Source of the DNA: Sedimentisphaerales bacterium | GTDB lineage: Bacteria; Planctomycetota; Phycisphaerae; Sedimentisphaerales; SG8-4 | Length of the DNA: 59,855 bases | Reading direction: 5' to 3' | Assembly: GCA_016928975.1 (NCBI GenBank) | Contig: JAFGJR010000032.1 | Location: forward strand, 1-59,855 | Part shown: piece by piece, positions 51,131-59,855 of the stretch | Position numbering within the stretch: the first letter of the stretch is position 1 | How the letters are laid out: every line of letters starts with the position of its first letter | Notes under the pieces: model-generated | Told to the model about the DNA's origin: nothing | Databases searched by the model: none | What the model saw: the letters and a program-made list of their open reading frames with translations, nothing else | Program-made: the position numbers and the translations under genes

Positions 51131-53704
51131 TTATATGGCGAACACGACTCCGGCGGCGACGGCGATCTGGAAGATGATCTGCGTCAGGTCCTTGGTCGTC
51201 CTGAGCCACAAGAGGCGATCGATCTTCCTGGGCACGACGATCGAGTCGCCCGGCTGCATCTCCATGCTCATGAAGCCGCCGAAGAACCAGGACTTCTGCT
51301 CGGAGTCCCAGAAGACCAGCTTGCCGCGATTGCCCTGCTCGGAGCTGATGACCGAGCCGTCCGCCTTGACGACGCTCACCTGCTTCTTGTCGGCCTCTTT
51401 GGTCATCCCACCGACCCGTCGCAGGTAGTAGCTGACCGTCCGGCCCTTCTCGTATTGCAGTGAAGTCGCATTGAACACTTCGCCGATGACGTGCACCACG
51501 CCCGGCGTGGTCGGGATCGTCAGCACATCATTGTCCTCCAGTTCGAAATCGTACTTGGAGCCTTTCATCTCGTCCGGGGCGGCCAGTTTCACGACGACCC
51601 GCCCGGTCACCTGGGCCGTCCGCAGCTTCGCGAGCAGCGCCCTCTTGGCCACCATCGCCGCCTCCTCCCCCTTGACATCGTCGGCGCTGAGAGCGCCGCT
51701 GGTCCCCTGCTCCGCACTGGTCAACATCGACTGCTCAATCTCGGAGATCATTTTGTCCAGCCGCTCCCGCTGGATCTTCCTGGCGCTTTCACGGGTGAAG
51801 ACCGCTCCCTTGAGGTACGCCTCCTCGCTATAGCCACCGGCCCGTTCGATGAGCGAGCTCAACATCTCGCCCTTGGCGATCGGATAGCTCCCGGGGAACC
51901 GTACCTGACCTTCGATCGTGGCACTGCGGCTGAAATCCAGCCCTGGAATGGGACGGACGATCAGGCGATCATGATCTTGCAGGGGGATGTTCTGCGTGGG
52001 ATCGCCCGCCATCGCCTTCCCCAGATCGATATCGATTTCCTCAGTGACCATTCCATCCTGGCTAATATGGCTCCGGGTGATCTCCGCCTCGCGAAGGTAT
52101 GCCGTTTTCTGGAGCCCTCCGGCCAACTCGATCAAGTCGCTGACCCGCATGCCTTCGATGAGCCTGTACTCGTTGGGCTCGTAGACCAGCCCACTGATGG
52201 TGACGCTGCGTTTGCCTTTCTCGTCCCAGCGGAACAGGCGAACGCGGTCCAGACGGAACAGTTCGAGGTCCGCCGAGACGTCGCCCCTGAGGACCTTGCC
52301 GGGCTGGAAGGGAATGACCACCGGGTGCTTGTCCGGCGGCACAAGACGCTCGATCTCCCCGTATTCGAGATTCACTTGCGGCAGGAATGCATCATAGTTG
52401 AGCACATCGGAGAGCCTCATGCCGGGTTTGAGCTCGTACTTGCCCGGCCGCATCACGTGCCCCTGCAACTCGACAATGTTCTCCGCAGGCTCGATCACCG
52501 GGAACACTTTCACCATGTCGCCATCACGGACAATCGTGTCCATCGCGTCCCGCCGCTCCGTCGGAGTCGTCCCCTCGGACAGATCGAAGTCCACGACGAC
52601 CCGCTTCTGGTGGTCCTCCACACGCTCGACCTGGACCCGCTGGAGCCAGCCGGCAAAGGTGATCCCACCTGCCAGATCCAGCACCTCCTGCAACTTCATT
52701 GGCTGGATCATCTCGTAGATGGCAGGCCTCTTGACGTTGCCGGCGACGCCGGCCACCTCGCCGATCACTGGGATGAAGATCGTATCCCCATCCTGCAGGC
52801 GCGGGTCCGTCCCCTTGTCGCCGCCCAGGAGGAACTTGTAGAGATCGACGGACGCCGGATCGGCCCCGTTGCGCAGCAATCGGATTGCCCGCAGGCTTCC
52901 GTTCTTGGAAGGCCCTCCCGCCGCAAAGAGCGCGTTGATCACCGTCGACAGCGAGCTGATCGTATAGCCGCCCGGCGTAGCTGCCTCGCCAACGACAAAC
53001 ACCCGAATCGTGCGAAGCCGGTCCATCGTGACCGACATCTTGAAGTCCGTGAACTTGCGAGAGAGCTCATGCTGAAGATAGCCATGCAACTCGCCGAATT
53101 TCATCCCCCACACCTTGAGCACTCCCACCTCCGGCAGGACGATCTGCCCATCCCGGTCCACCTGCAACGGGTACTGAGCGTCGACGCGCCCCCACAAGGT
53201 CACGGTAAACGTATCCCCCGGCCCGATGACGTAGTCCGGCCCGACCGGGACGTTGGTCACGGGGGCAAACGTGCTGACGGGCATGCTGAAGACGTCGTAG
53301 CCGAACTGGTGAAGGCTGGTGGACACTTCGCTCGGCATCTTGCCGGCCAGCAGCAGCTCCGTCGTGGAGGGCCCGGACGGCGCCGGCGGCGGCGTCACAG
53401 TGACCGGCTCCGGCGGCTGAACCGCCGGCTGCTGCTCCCGAGCCTTCAAGACCGCCTGGATCTGGTCGGCAGTGAGACCGGTGGCGGATGTCGGCCCCTG
53501 CCCCAGAACCGAATCCTGCGCCGTGGCTGGACAGCTCGCGACAACAAGGGCCGATAATATCGCAATAAGGAGAAGATGTCCGGCGCGCGGGCGGCGCGCG
53601 GGTAGAAGCGTGATGGACGCCGCGTGCGCGCGGCGACGTGCGATGAGTCTGATCCAGCCGCAGTCTCTACCACTCACCACAGTCCAAGGGCCAGCGTGAT
53701 TCAT
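51131..53704 (-). CDS. Wza-like polysaccharide export protein with multiple SLBB domains (857 aa)
   Basis: Outer-membrane or periplasmic export protein. The signal (GHLLLIAILSALVVASCPATA) may carry a lipobox-like Cys. A Pro-rich linker (QQPAVQPPEPVTVTPPPAPS) precedes the polysaccharide-export domain DYVIGPGDTFTVTLWGRVDA...GQIVLPEVGVLKVWG. At least five SLBB-type units follow: VFVVGEAATPGGYTISSLST, VAGNVKRPAIYEMIQPMKLQ, LQGHVMRPGKYELKPGMRLS, IEGQVRFPGSYPIAKGEMLS and VIGEVFNATSLQYEKGRTVS. A last hydrophobic segment ends VAAGVVFAI. At 857 residues it is over twice the length of E. coli Wza. ATG 53704 follows AAGGA. Confidence 0.88.
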   Translation of the reverse strand: MNHAGPWTVVSGRDCGWIRLIARRRAHAASITLLPARRPRAGHLLLIAILSALVVASCPATAQDSVLGQGPTSATGLTADQIQAVLKAREQQPAVQPPEPVTVTPPPAPSGPSTTELLLAGKMPSEVSTSLHQFGYDVFSMPVSTFAPVTNVPVGPDYVIGPGDTFTVTLWGRVDAQYPLQVDRDGQIVLPEVGVLKVWGMKFGELHGYLQHELSRKFTDFKMSVTMDRLRTIRVFVVGEAATPGGYTISSLSTVINALFAAGGPSKNGSLRAIRLLRNGADPASVDLYKFLLGGDKGTDPRLQDGDTIFIPVIGEVAGVAGNVKRPAIYEMIQPMKLQEVLDLAGGITFAGWLQRVQVERVEDHQKRVVVDFDLSEGTTPTERRDAMDTIVRDGDMVKVFPVIEPAENIVELQGHVMRPGKYELKPGMRLSDVLNYDAFLPQVNLEYGEIERLVPPDKHPVVIPFQPGKVLRGDVSADLELFRLDRVRLFRWDEKGKRSVTISGLVYEPNEYRLIEGMRVSDLIELAGGLQKTAYLREAEITRSHISQDGMVTEEIDIDLGKAMAGDPTQNIPLQDHDRLIVRPIPGLDFSRSATIEGQVRFPGSYPIAKGEMLSSLIERAGGYSEEAYLKGAVFTRESARKIQRERLDKMISEIEQSMLTSAEQGTSGALSADDVKGEEAAMVAKRALLAKLRTAQVTGRVVVKLAAPDEMKGSKYDFELEDNDVLTIPTTPGVVHVIGEVFNATSLQYEKGRTVSYYLRRVGGMTKEADKKQVSVVKADGSVISSEQGNRGKLVFWDSEQKSWFFGGFMSMEMQPGDSIVVPRKIDRLLWLRTTKDLTQIIFQIAVAAGVVFAI

Positions 53705-53948
53705 TCCACAATCCTTTGTGTTCGACTCGATCGGCTCTGTCACCAGATTACCCAAGGGGTGTAAGCTCTCCACCCCGCCGACATCCGATCTGTACCGTGT
53801 TTCCTTCTCTCCCCCCTCCCGGCGGTGTTCGTTGCATATTACGTCACCACATGACCCTGTCAAGGTCTTTTTTCAACCGCGGGCCGCCCGGCGACATCGG
53901 CGGCTCGGGCGCTCAGCTCGTGCCACGACGCCGCTGCGGAACCAGGCG

Positions 53949-54881
53949 TCAGACCAGCCCCGCTCTCATGGACCGGTACAACTCCCGAAGCATATCCATC
54001 GGGCGATCATATCTATCGATAAGCCGATCCTGGAGCCGATCCAGGAACTGGTTGTACCGCTGCTCCTCCACGCCGGCTCGCGTCAGGCCGATCCGGACAA
54101 CCTCGATGTGTCTGCGCACGGTGTCCTCATAACGCTTCTTCCACCGCTGGTACTTGAACAGGCGCCGCTTGAGGATGTGGCCCATCGTCGTGATATAGCC
54201 CGGAGGGAGCCCCGCGTACGTTTTGAAGAACAGCGGCTCCGGAATTTGAAAAGCCCTGAAACGAGCCAGGACATGGACGATCTGAGCGATGTCGAGCCCG
54301 ACGACGACAAAACGGTCGGCCACATCTCGAAACGCGTCCATCGTCTCGCGGACGACCGGCCGCCTCCACAGGCCGTAGATCACGTTGGCCTTGTGGGAGT
54401 ACTCCGACAACAGCATGTAGTTCGACACCCGTGTGAACGGGTCCTCGTCAGCGAGAAACGACATCCGGGGAAAATGCCGCATCTTCAGAGGTGCATATCT
54501 CCTTGACAGCACCCAGTACCCGGTACAGGCCACCGCGATTCCTGGCTCCCGTTCCAGCACCGACAAACATCTCTGGATGAACTCCGGATGCCAGTAGTCA
54601 TCGTGTGCCGCCCACATGAAATACTCGGCGCGCGTCTCACGAAGAACGAAACGGAAGTTCCGCGCCGGGCCCAGATTGGCCGGTTGCCGGATGTATCGAA
54701 CTCGCGCGTCGCGAGCGGCATACTCGCGACAGATCTGCTCCGTCGCATCCGTCGAGGCGTTGTCTGAGATCGTCAATTCAACGTTCGAGAAGGTCTGTGC
54801 CAGCAGGGAGTCAATCGCCTTGCGAATCGTCTCTTGCCCGTTGTACACAGGCATCCCGATGCTCACCTGGGGAACGTCCAT
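53949..54881 (-). CDS. Glycosyltransferase family 2 (310 aa)
   Basis: A GT-A inverting glycosyltransferase: VSIGMPVYNGQETIRKAIDS, VELTISDNASTDATEQICRE (nucleotide-binding D-N-A-S-T-D), the metal-binding site in FMWAAHDDYWHPEFIQRC, and a C-terminal helical region rich in Arg/Tyr (RLQDRLIDRYDRPMDMLREL). Soluble. It lies upstream of the wza-like gene by 244 bp, a gap that may hold an internal promoter. Confidence 0.9.
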   Translation of the reverse strand: MDVPQVSIGMPVYNGQETIRKAIDSLLAQTFSNVELTISDNASTDATEQICREYAARDARVRYIRQPANLGPARNFRFVLRETRAEYFMWAAHDDYWHPEFIQRCLSVLEREPGIAVACTGYWVLSRRYAPLKMRHFPRMSFLADEDPFTRVSNYMLLSEYSHKANVIYGLWRRPVVRETMDAFRDVADRFVVVGLDIAQIVHVLARFRAFQIPEPLFFKTYAGLPPGYITTMGHILKRRLFKYQRWKKRYEDTVRRHIEVVRIGLTRAGVEEQRYNQFLDRLQDRLIDRYDRPMDMLRELYRSMRAGLV

Positions 54882-54931
54882 CTCCTTATGCCAGTCGCAG
54901 ACGTCTCACCGTGCATGCCTAACGAATCCCC

Positions 54932-55699
54932 TTATCGCTGGCGTCGGAGCCATGCGTCGGGCCAGTACGTCACGTTCTCGCTGAGCTTGCTCTCGTTGAA
55001 GGGCCAAGGCGGCTGCTCAATAACGAAGTCCGGGTGGCCCCGGGTGAATTCCACCGCTGCTGCGGCCGGGTTATCTGACGCCCAGTCGGCCCTGCCCCGC
55101 GGCACGTCGTGAAGATCTCTCATGATGCCGTCGGTCGCCACGATATACGATCCGGGCGTCACCAGGCCGTGGTACGCCTCCAGCTCGGTTAAGACGTGTT
55201 GCTTGGTGTGGTTCGAGTCCAGGAAGATCAGCGTCGTTTCGCTGGACCCGACCAGAGACCGAACCTGCTTCACGACGCGGCTGTCCGTCGAGCTGCCTTC
55301 GATGAGCGTGATCAGGGCGGACAGCTCATGATCCTCTAGTGCCTCGCGGTTCTGAGGCCGAATCTCGATATCCACGCCGACGACCCGGCCCTTGCCCATG
55401 GCCTTGCATAGGCTCGCGTAGAAGACGAGCGAGCCGCCATGTGCGACGCCGGTCTCAATGATCACGTCGGGCCGAATGCGATAGACCACCTCCTGCACGC
55501 GGATCAGGTCTTCGGGGTTCTGAATGACGGGCCGCCCCATCCAACTGAACGCATATGCGTACCTCTCGTTCCACCCCACTTTCAACCAAGCCTGCGACAG
55601 GATCTCAAAGGCCCGAGTCGAATAGAGATCCACTCGGTCCTCATGACCTTCGTGCTCCTGTACCAGGACTCGTGCATCCGTATCAATCGTAATTCTCAT
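54932..55699 (-). CDS. CmcI-like (cephalosporin hydroxylase family) AdoMet enzyme (255 aa)
   Basis: A Rossmann-fold AdoMet-dependent protein of the CmcI family, members of which hydroxylate or methylate small molecules and often occur in sugar-modification loci. Landmarks are WMGRPVIQNPEDLIRVQEVV, VIIETGVAHGGSLVFYASLC (AdoMet loop), GKGRVVGVDIEIRPQNREAL, LIFLDSNHTKQHVLTELEAY and GSYIVATDGIMRDL. It ends NVTYWPDAWLRR. It overlaps the methyltransferase upstream by 4 nt (ATGA). Probable role: O-methylation of a rare sugar; not proven. Confidence 0.85.
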   Translation of the reverse strand: MRITIDTDARVLVQEHEGHEDRVDLYSTRAFEILSQAWLKVGWNERYAYAFSWMGRPVIQNPEDLIRVQEVVYRIRPDVIIETGVAHGGSLVFYASLCKAMGKGRVVGVDIEIRPQNREALEDHELSALITLIEGSSTDSRVVKQVRSLVGSSETTLIFLDSNHTKQHVLTELEAYHGLVTPGSYIVATDGIMRDLHDVPRGRADWASDNPAAAAVEFTRGHPDFVIEQPPWPFNESKLSENVTYWPDAWLRRQR

Positions 55700-56886
55700 C
55701 GTATTTGCCGCCAGTCAGCGGGATCAATCATGGCCAGGTCCAGTCCCGCCTCGCGCACGAGGCGCATGTTCTCAGCCACATAGTTTGGGTTCATTGGGAT
55801 CGCGATCTTCACCTGTAAAGCCGGTATCGCCTTGTAGTCCACGATCGGATGGCCGGTACCGGGCAGAAAACATCCTTGTTTTCGCGGATTGAGATCGACC
55901 ACGCACGCCACAAGCTCTCTGTCCGGGTCCACAAGATTTGCCAGCGTCACGCCCTTGGCGCCCGCCCCCCACAGGGCCACAGCACCGACGCGCGTCAACT
56001 CCGCCAGCTTCGTCCGCCAGTTCTGCACATAGGACGCTTCGACGGCCGCGAACGCCCGACACAGCGAGACCATCTCGTCGCCGGACCCCAATGGCCGCAC
56101 GGGTGCGTGGGATGCAGGCGTCGCCTCGAGCCAGAGGTACTGATCGCCGAAAACATGGCGCAGCGACTGTGGCTGCAAGCCCGCCCGTTCTGCGGCGATC
56201 CCCAGCGAGCCAGCGGCGAAGTAGGAGCAATGCTCATGGTAGAAGTCCCAGACCACCCGGTTCCTCAGAATCCACCCCACACAGGGCGTCTCAAGAGCCA
56301 CCAGCGGCTCCGTTGCCCCCGACAGCGTCCGAGACATTAGCTGCAACAAGGCCACGGGGTCAGGCAGATGTTCGATCACGTGTCGGCACACAACCGTGTC
56401 CGCATGGATATCTGCGGTCTCGGCGGTGTAGAGACACTTCTGGAAGTTCAGCCGACCGCCGAGGTCCACTTCCGGCCCGACATAGCTCGGGTCATAGCCG
56501 TACCCGACATTGCCGGCTCGCTCGTCCTCGACCAGCTTGCGAAGGAAGTACCCTTTGCCGCAGCCAACCTCGACAATTCTCCTGTGGTGCAACCGCCTCT
56601 CGGACAGGAGATGGGCCGCACGCTCATCCACGTAGGACGCAAAATGAGGCGAGCAGGTCTGCGTGTTGTCGTAGTCGGCATTGTAGTCCATTTTCGTCTG
56701 GTCGAATGCGGCGTTGAACACAAAACCGCAACGGCTGCAGACCGCCAGAGCCAGGCTGCCCCTCTTCGCATTCGTCGCGTCACTCTGCCGACGGAACAGC
56801 ATGTTCTGAAAGACCGGCATGTTCTCCCGGTGCAGGAACGAAACGACATCCGCCAACTCACAGATTGGGCAATGCGCTTTATTCAT
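55696..56886 (-). CDS. AdoMet-dependent sugar C-methyltransferase with N-terminal zinc site (396 aa)
   Basis: N-terminal zinc ligands HCPICELADVV and VCSRCGFVFN (C-x2-C twice) mark the NovU/TylC3-like group that adds branching methyls to dTDP-keto-sugars. RRIVEVGCGKGYFLRKLVED is the AdoMet motif, VVCRHVIEHLPDPVALLQLM the post-motif helix, and DFYHEHCSYFAAGSL the Y-H-E-H-x-x-Y-F signature. The C-terminal GAVALWGAGAKGVTLANLVD is a second Rossmann-like domain. It overlaps the epimerase gene upstream by 8 nt. Its domain layout matches the gene at 58342. Confidence 0.87.
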   Translation of the reverse strand: MNKAHCPICELADVVSFLHRENMPVFQNMLFRRQSDATNAKRGSLALAVCSRCGFVFNAAFDQTKMDYNADYDNTQTCSPHFASYVDERAAHLLSERRLHHRRIVEVGCGKGYFLRKLVEDERAGNVGYGYDPSYVGPEVDLGGRLNFQKCLYTAETADIHADTVVCRHVIEHLPDPVALLQLMSRTLSGATEPLVALETPCVGWILRNRVVWDFYHEHCSYFAAGSLGIAAERAGLQPQSLRHVFGDQYLWLEATPASHAPVRPLGSGDEMVSLCRAFAAVEASYVQNWRTKLAELTRVGAVALWGAGAKGVTLANLVDPDRELVACVVDLNPRKQGCFLPGTGHPIVDYKAIPALQVKIAIPMNPNYVAENMRLVREAGLDLAMIDPADWRQIR

Positions 56887-57802
56887 GACCCTCCGGGCCC
56901 TGCGATACCCACCATTGTATCGTGCGCCACAGTCCCTCGCTGAGCGTATGGCCCGGCGTCCAACCCAGTTGTCTCAATCGATGGTTGTCCCCGCAGATGA
57001 AGGGCGGCTCCCAAGCCCGATACGGCTGAGCACCGATCTGGACGAGGCTCTCGCGGCCCATCAGCCTGCCGATCATCGCCAGAAGATCCCGAACGGCCAC
57101 CGGCTCGCCGGAGCAGATATTGAAGACGCCCGTTGCACGTCTCTCCGTGAGCAAACAGAAGGCGGCGGCCACATCCTCGACGTGGATGTAATCACGAATC
57201 TGCTCGCCGGGCGTTGAAGGGAACGGTCGGCCCCGCTGCAATGCACAGATGGCCGCGGGCACGAGCCGCCGACAGTCCTCTTGGGGTCCGTACGGATAGA
57301 AGATCCGAGCCCACGCAAACGCCATCTGCGCCTGTGCAGCGATCTGTTCGCCCAGCAGGCAACACGACAACTTGGCGGCGGCGTAAAGTGTCTTGGGGCG
57401 AGTCACCGTCTCCTCTCGGAGCAAGCCGAAATCCGTGTCGTACTCCGCGCAGGTGCCGGCGATGACGACGCTGCGGCACTCCACATGGGTGAGTTCCTTC
57501 AACAGCGTGAGACTCGCCATCAACGAGTTGATATTCTCGGGCGAGTGGAGATACGCCCCGGGCTCAGCATACCACGCCAGATGAACGCAGGCCTCAGGAA
57601 GAAAGCTCGCCAGCGAGGACCGCAGATTGTCCGCATCATTCAGCATCCCGGTCACCAGCGACAACCGGCCTGCCTCATTCCGTAGTCGCCACAGCGGATC
57701 ACCCGGCATGGCCAGCGCCATCACCGAATGCCCTCGGGACAGCAATGCCCGCGTCACGTGCGCGCCGATAAAGCCGGAGGCACCTGTGATGAATACCTTC
57801 AC
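56879..57802 (-). CDS. NAD-dependent sugar epimerase/dehydratase, extended SDR (307 aa)
   Basis: KVFITGASGFIGAHVTRALL is the G-x-x-G-x-x-G cofactor loop. VHLAWYAEPGAYLH, VIAGTCAEYDTDFG and the active-site Tyr-x3-Lys in LYAAAKLSCCLLG follow, where Y-A-A-A-K is the canonical catalytic pair. VRDLLAMIGRLMG and the C-terminal substrate domain are intact. I chose GTG 57802 because it overlaps the RfbC-like stop as GTGA and starts one residue before the Rossmann strand; the ATG at 57868 would begin inside the upstream gene. Product: a keto- or epimerised nucleotide sugar, likely a deoxysugar. Confidence 0.88.
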   Translation of the reverse strand: MKVFITGASGFIGAHVTRALLSRGHSVMALAMPGDPLWRLRNEAGRLSLVTGMLNDADNLRSSLASFLPEACVHLAWYAEPGAYLHSPENINSLMASLTLLKELTHVECRSVVIAGTCAEYDTDFGLLREETVTRPKTLYAAAKLSCCLLGEQIAAQAQMAFAWARIFYPYGPQEDCRRLVPAAICALQRGRPFPSTPGEQIRDYIHVEDVAAAFCLLTERRATGVFNICSGEPVAVRDLLAMIGRLMGRESLVQIGAQPYRAWEPPFICGDNHRLRQLGWTPGHTLSEGLWRTIQWWVSQGPEGHE

Positions 57803-58335
57803 AGGCGTATCCGCCACTTCGGGTGGGTCAAGTCCCTTTGCGAGATCACGACCGGCTCCAACGGCCATGTGATTCCGAAGCCCGGATCATCCCAGAGAAC
57901 GCCCCGGGCGCTTTGCGGATCGTAGAACTCCGACATCTGGTAGAAGACTTCCGTGTGGTCGGCCAGCGTCTGAAAGCCGTGCGCGACGCCTTCGGGGATG
58001 TACAGCATCGTGCGGTTCTCGGCCGTCAACTCCACGGCCACCCACTGCTTGAATGTCGCCGAGTCGCGGCGAAGGTCCAGCGCCACGTCGTACATCGCGC
58101 CCATCGTGCATCGCACCAGCTTGGCCTCCGCGTGCGGGGCCACCTGATAGTGCATCCCGCGCACCGTGCCCTTGCGTTCGTTGAGCGAGATGCTGCACTG
58201 GACAAGCCTCGGATTCAGGCCGTGGGCCTCGAACTCCCTTTGGCACCAGGTGCGTGCGAAGAAGCCACGCTCATCCTCGATCCGCTGGGGCTCGACGATG
58301 AACACGCCTTTGAGTCTGGTTTCGGTGAAGAGCAC
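57799..58335 (-). CDS. rfbC: dTDP-4-dehydrorhamnose 3,5-epimerase family protein (178 aa)
   Basis: Cupin-fold epimerase of nucleotide keto-deoxysugars. RGFFARTWCQREFEAHGL, QCSISLNERKGTVRGMHYQ with catalytic His62, YIPEGVAHGFQTLAD (His119) and FYQMSEFYDP with Tyr132 cover the active site. The length matches RmlC. With two C-methyltransferases and SDRs around it, it could be a 3-, 5- or 3,5-epimerase of a branched deoxysugar pathway rather than of rhamnose itself; RmlA, RmlB and RmlD are not in view. Start GTG 58335; 6 nt after the methyltransferase stop. Confidence 0.9.
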   Translation of the reverse strand: MLFTETRLKGVFIVEPQRIEDERGFFARTWCQREFEAHGLNPRLVQCSISLNERKGTVRGMHYQVAPHAEAKLVRCTMGAMYDVALDLRRDSATFKQWVAVELTAENRTMLYIPEGVAHGFQTLADHTEVFYQMSEFYDPQSARGVLWDDPGFGITWPLEPVVISQRDLTHPKWRIRL

Positions 58336-58341
58336 CGTCGC

Positions 58342-59580
58342 TCACACCACTCGCAGTTCGGGGATCGGAATGATGACCTTGCCGCCCTGACGGCGGTACT
58401 CGGCCTGCTGGCTCAGGATCTCCTCGGCGAAGTTCCACGCCAATAGCAGCACGTAGTCGGGCTTCGTCTCCAGCAGCTTCTGCGGCGAGCAGATGGGCAG
58501 ATGAGTGCCGGGGGTGAAGCGCCCCTGCTTCACCGTGCTGCGATCCACCACGTAGTCGAGCGTCTCCGGACCGATGCGATAGTAATTGAGCAGGGTCGTG
58601 CTCTTGGCCGATGCGCCGTAGACGGCGATGCGCTTGCCGTCGGCCTTGAGCCGATGCAGCAGTGCCAGCAGGTCGCGGCGCAACTGCTCGACCCTGGCGC
58701 CGAAGGGGCGGTACGAGGCGAGGTCGTCCACGCCCCAGGCGGCCTCTTCTTCCAGCAATTGGCGTACGCGGGCCGCCCCCCGGCTCTCGCGCGAGCGGGG
58801 GCCGTCGGTCCGCTGGAAGAAGACCCGTAGCGAGCCGCCGTGGATCGGAAGGTGTTCCACATCGACCAGGGTCAGACCGTGTGGTCGGAACAATCGCTCG
58901 AACGAAGTTACCGAGTAATAGCAGAGGTGCTCGTGGTAGATGGCGTCGAACTCCACGTGATCGATCAGATCCCGCACGTAGTGGTTCTCGATCACCGCCA
59001 CGCCGTCCGGCTTCAACAGAGCCGCGATGCCGGCGATCGCGCCGTGCAGGTCCGCCACGTGCGCCATCACGTTGTTGGCGTGGATCACGTCCGCCGGTTT
59101 GCCCTCTGCGGCCAGCCGCCGGCCCACCGTTTCGTCGAAAAACTCGCAGATCGTGGGAATGCCCCGCTCCTGCGCGACCCTGGCGACATTCTGCGCCGGC
59201 TCGATTCCCAGCACGGAAACGCCGTGTGCCTGGTAGTTGCACAGCAGATATCCATCGTTGCTGGCGATCTCCACGACCAGGCTCTCTTTGCTCAAACCGA
59301 TCTGCCGAATCAGTCGCTCTGTGATCTCCCTGGCGTTCTCCAGGACAGTATCCGAGAACGAGGAGAAGTAAAGATACTCCCGAAACAGCTTCTCGGGCGG
59401 CACGGTCTCGGTGATCTGGACCAGTGTGCAATGCGGACAGAACACCAGATCGAGCGGGAAGGTCTCCTGCGGCTGTGACAACTGCCCGGCGGTCAACAAC
59501 GCGTTCGCCAGCGGAGTGCGCCCGAGCGACAGCACGAGCTGCAGCTCCGGCCGGCCGCAGGACCGACACGCGGCAGACAT
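58342..59580 (-). CDS. AdoMet-dependent sugar C-methyltransferase, NovU/TylC3-like (412 aa)
   Basis: Zinc-binding [16 protein letters not shown] and [10 protein letters not shown] at the N-terminus, then [20 protein letters not shown] (AdoMet motif), [38 protein letters not shown] (family Y-H-E-H signature) and a C-terminal [20 protein letters not shown] domain. These enzymes methylate C3 of 4-keto-deoxysugars with inversion, giving branched sugars. ATG 59580 starts one residue before the zinc ligands. It precedes the RfbC-like gene by 6 nt and follows a sugar dehydratase, so all act on one nucleotide-sugar pathway. Confidence 0.92.
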   Translation of the reverse strand: MSAACRSCGRPELQLVLSLGRTPLANALLTAGQLSQPQETFPLDLVFCPHCTLVQITETVPPEKLFREYLYFSSFSDTVLENAREITERLIRQIGLSKESLVVEIASNDGYLLCNYQAHGVSVLGIEPAQNVARVAQERGIPTICEFFDETVGRRLAAEGKPADVIHANNVMAHVADLHGAIAGIAALLKPDGVAVIENHYVRDLIDHVEFDAIYHEHLCYYSVTSFERLFRPHGLTLVDVEHLPIHGGSLRVFFQRTDGPRSRESRGAARVRQLLEEEAAWGVDDLASYRPFGARVEQLRRDLLALLHRLKADGKRIAVYGASAKSTTLLNYYRIGPETLDYVVDRSTVKQGRFTPGTHLPICSPQKLLETKPDYVLLLAWNFAEEILSQQAEYRRQGGKVIIPIPELRVV

Positions 59581-59585
59581 CCCGT

Positions 59586-59855
59586 TCAAACAGGCTCCTC
59601 CAGGAACTGACGATACCACGCGATGGTCGCTCGCAACCCCTCCTCCAGACTGAACAAGGGACGCCAGCCCAGGGTCTCCCTCGCCTTGGCGGCGCTGAGG
59701 TACTGATGAGGTATCTCGTTGACGACCTCGTTGCGGATCTCCGGTGTCAGCCGTGAGTCCATAAGTCTGAGGATTCGCTCGACCAGCTCCAGCACGGTAA
59801 CCTGCAACTCGTTGGAGAAGTTGAAGGCCTGTCCGCGCAGTTGCGGCTGGACCGC
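59586..59855 (-). CDS. Extended SDR sugar-nucleotide dehydratase/epimerase, C-terminal part
   Basis: The reading frame continues past the right edge; only the last 89 residues are seen. [20 protein letters not shown] and [20 protein letters not shown] then [15 protein letters not shown] are the C-terminal substrate-domain pattern of nucleotide-sugar 4,6-dehydratases and epimerases. The F-N-F-S-N-E wording recalls CDP- or GDP-sugar dehydratases, but the catalytic part is outside the window. It ends 5 bp before the C-methyltransferase start and presumably supplies its 4-keto substrate. Confidence 0.8.
   Translation of the reverse strand, partial: AVQPQLRGQAFNFSNELQVTVLELVERILRLMDSRLTPEIRNEVVNEIPHQYLSAAKARETLGWRPLFSLEEGLRATIAWYRQFLEEPV

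Noticed and set aside
51491..53557. A 688-codon plus-strand reading frame opposite the Wza-like gene
   Set aside because: It is the antisense shadow of a GC-rich gene: rich in His, Arg and Asp with no domain pattern, while the minus strand reads as clear SLBB repeats.

Overview
The window most likely comes from a member of the Planctomycetota, probably class Phycisphaerae (Sedimentisphaerales-like). Four things point there. The 3' end of a 16S rRNA gene runs straight into a terminator with no 23S gene, which is the unlinked rRNA arrangement common in planctomycetes. Several secreted proteins end in a PEP-CTERM-type tail of the form P-x-P-G-A, a hydrophobic stretch and RRR. There is a right-handed beta-helix lipoprotein and a LamG protein with dockerin-like D-x-N-x-D repeats. 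G+C is about 60 percent. This is inference from gene style; no database was searched.

Layout. 1-1265: 16S tail and terminator, then a BrnT-type toxin and antitoxin bracketed by two 63-bp copies of the post-16S terminator block. 1277-7612 (minus): a type III restriction-modification operon, mod-dinD-res, with a DinD-like gene between the two enzyme subunits. The same intergenic repeat families lie on both sides of it in opposite orientation. 8287-18654: housekeeping and surface genes, namely a secreted glycoside hydrolase, a DUF1593 lipoprotein, mnmA, an outer-membrane beta-barrel, a beta-helix protein and a Tat-exported Gfo/Idh/MocA oxidoreductase.

18734-23045 is the most unusual stretch. 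Four consecutive PEP-CTERM genes each form a cassette: a sigma70-like promoter, a conserved untranslated leader of about 270-300 nt, a short secreted protein and a GGGCTGCAAG-type terminator hairpin. The leaders share an invariant 5' block, and several of their hairpins change sequence while keeping their pairing. They look like a structured cis-regulatory RNA that I cannot assign to a known class.

23139-24771 is the remnant of an RND-type efflux operon: the adaptor is intact, the TolC-like gene is truncated and the pump gene is absent. 25129-29318 holds a WbpA-like UDP-sugar dehydrogenase and a divergent LamG/dockerin-like secreted protein.

29379-59855 (all minus, continuing past the right edge) is one large polysaccharide locus. 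From upstream to downstream it encodes sugar-nucleotide tailoring (SDRs, an RfbC-like epimerase, two C-methyltransferases, a CmcI-like protein), a GT2, Wza-like and Wzz-like export proteins, a GT4, a Wzx-like flippase, an acyltransferase, an alpha/alpha-toroid protein, a polymerase candidate, two glycosyltransferases, an amidotransferase-HisH-HisF amidino-sugar cassette, a dehydrogenase-oxidoreductase fusion, a D-glucuronyl C5-epimerase, a B12-type radical SAM protein, another GT4, UDP-glucose dehydrogenase and the initiating sugar-phosphate transferase. UDP-glucose dehydrogenase together with a glucuronyl C5-epimerase suggests a uronate-rich, possibly iduronate-containing, glycosaminoglycan-like surface polymer. 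Many genes overlap by 4 nt (ATGA/GTGA), so the locus is probably transcribed and translated as coupled blocks.
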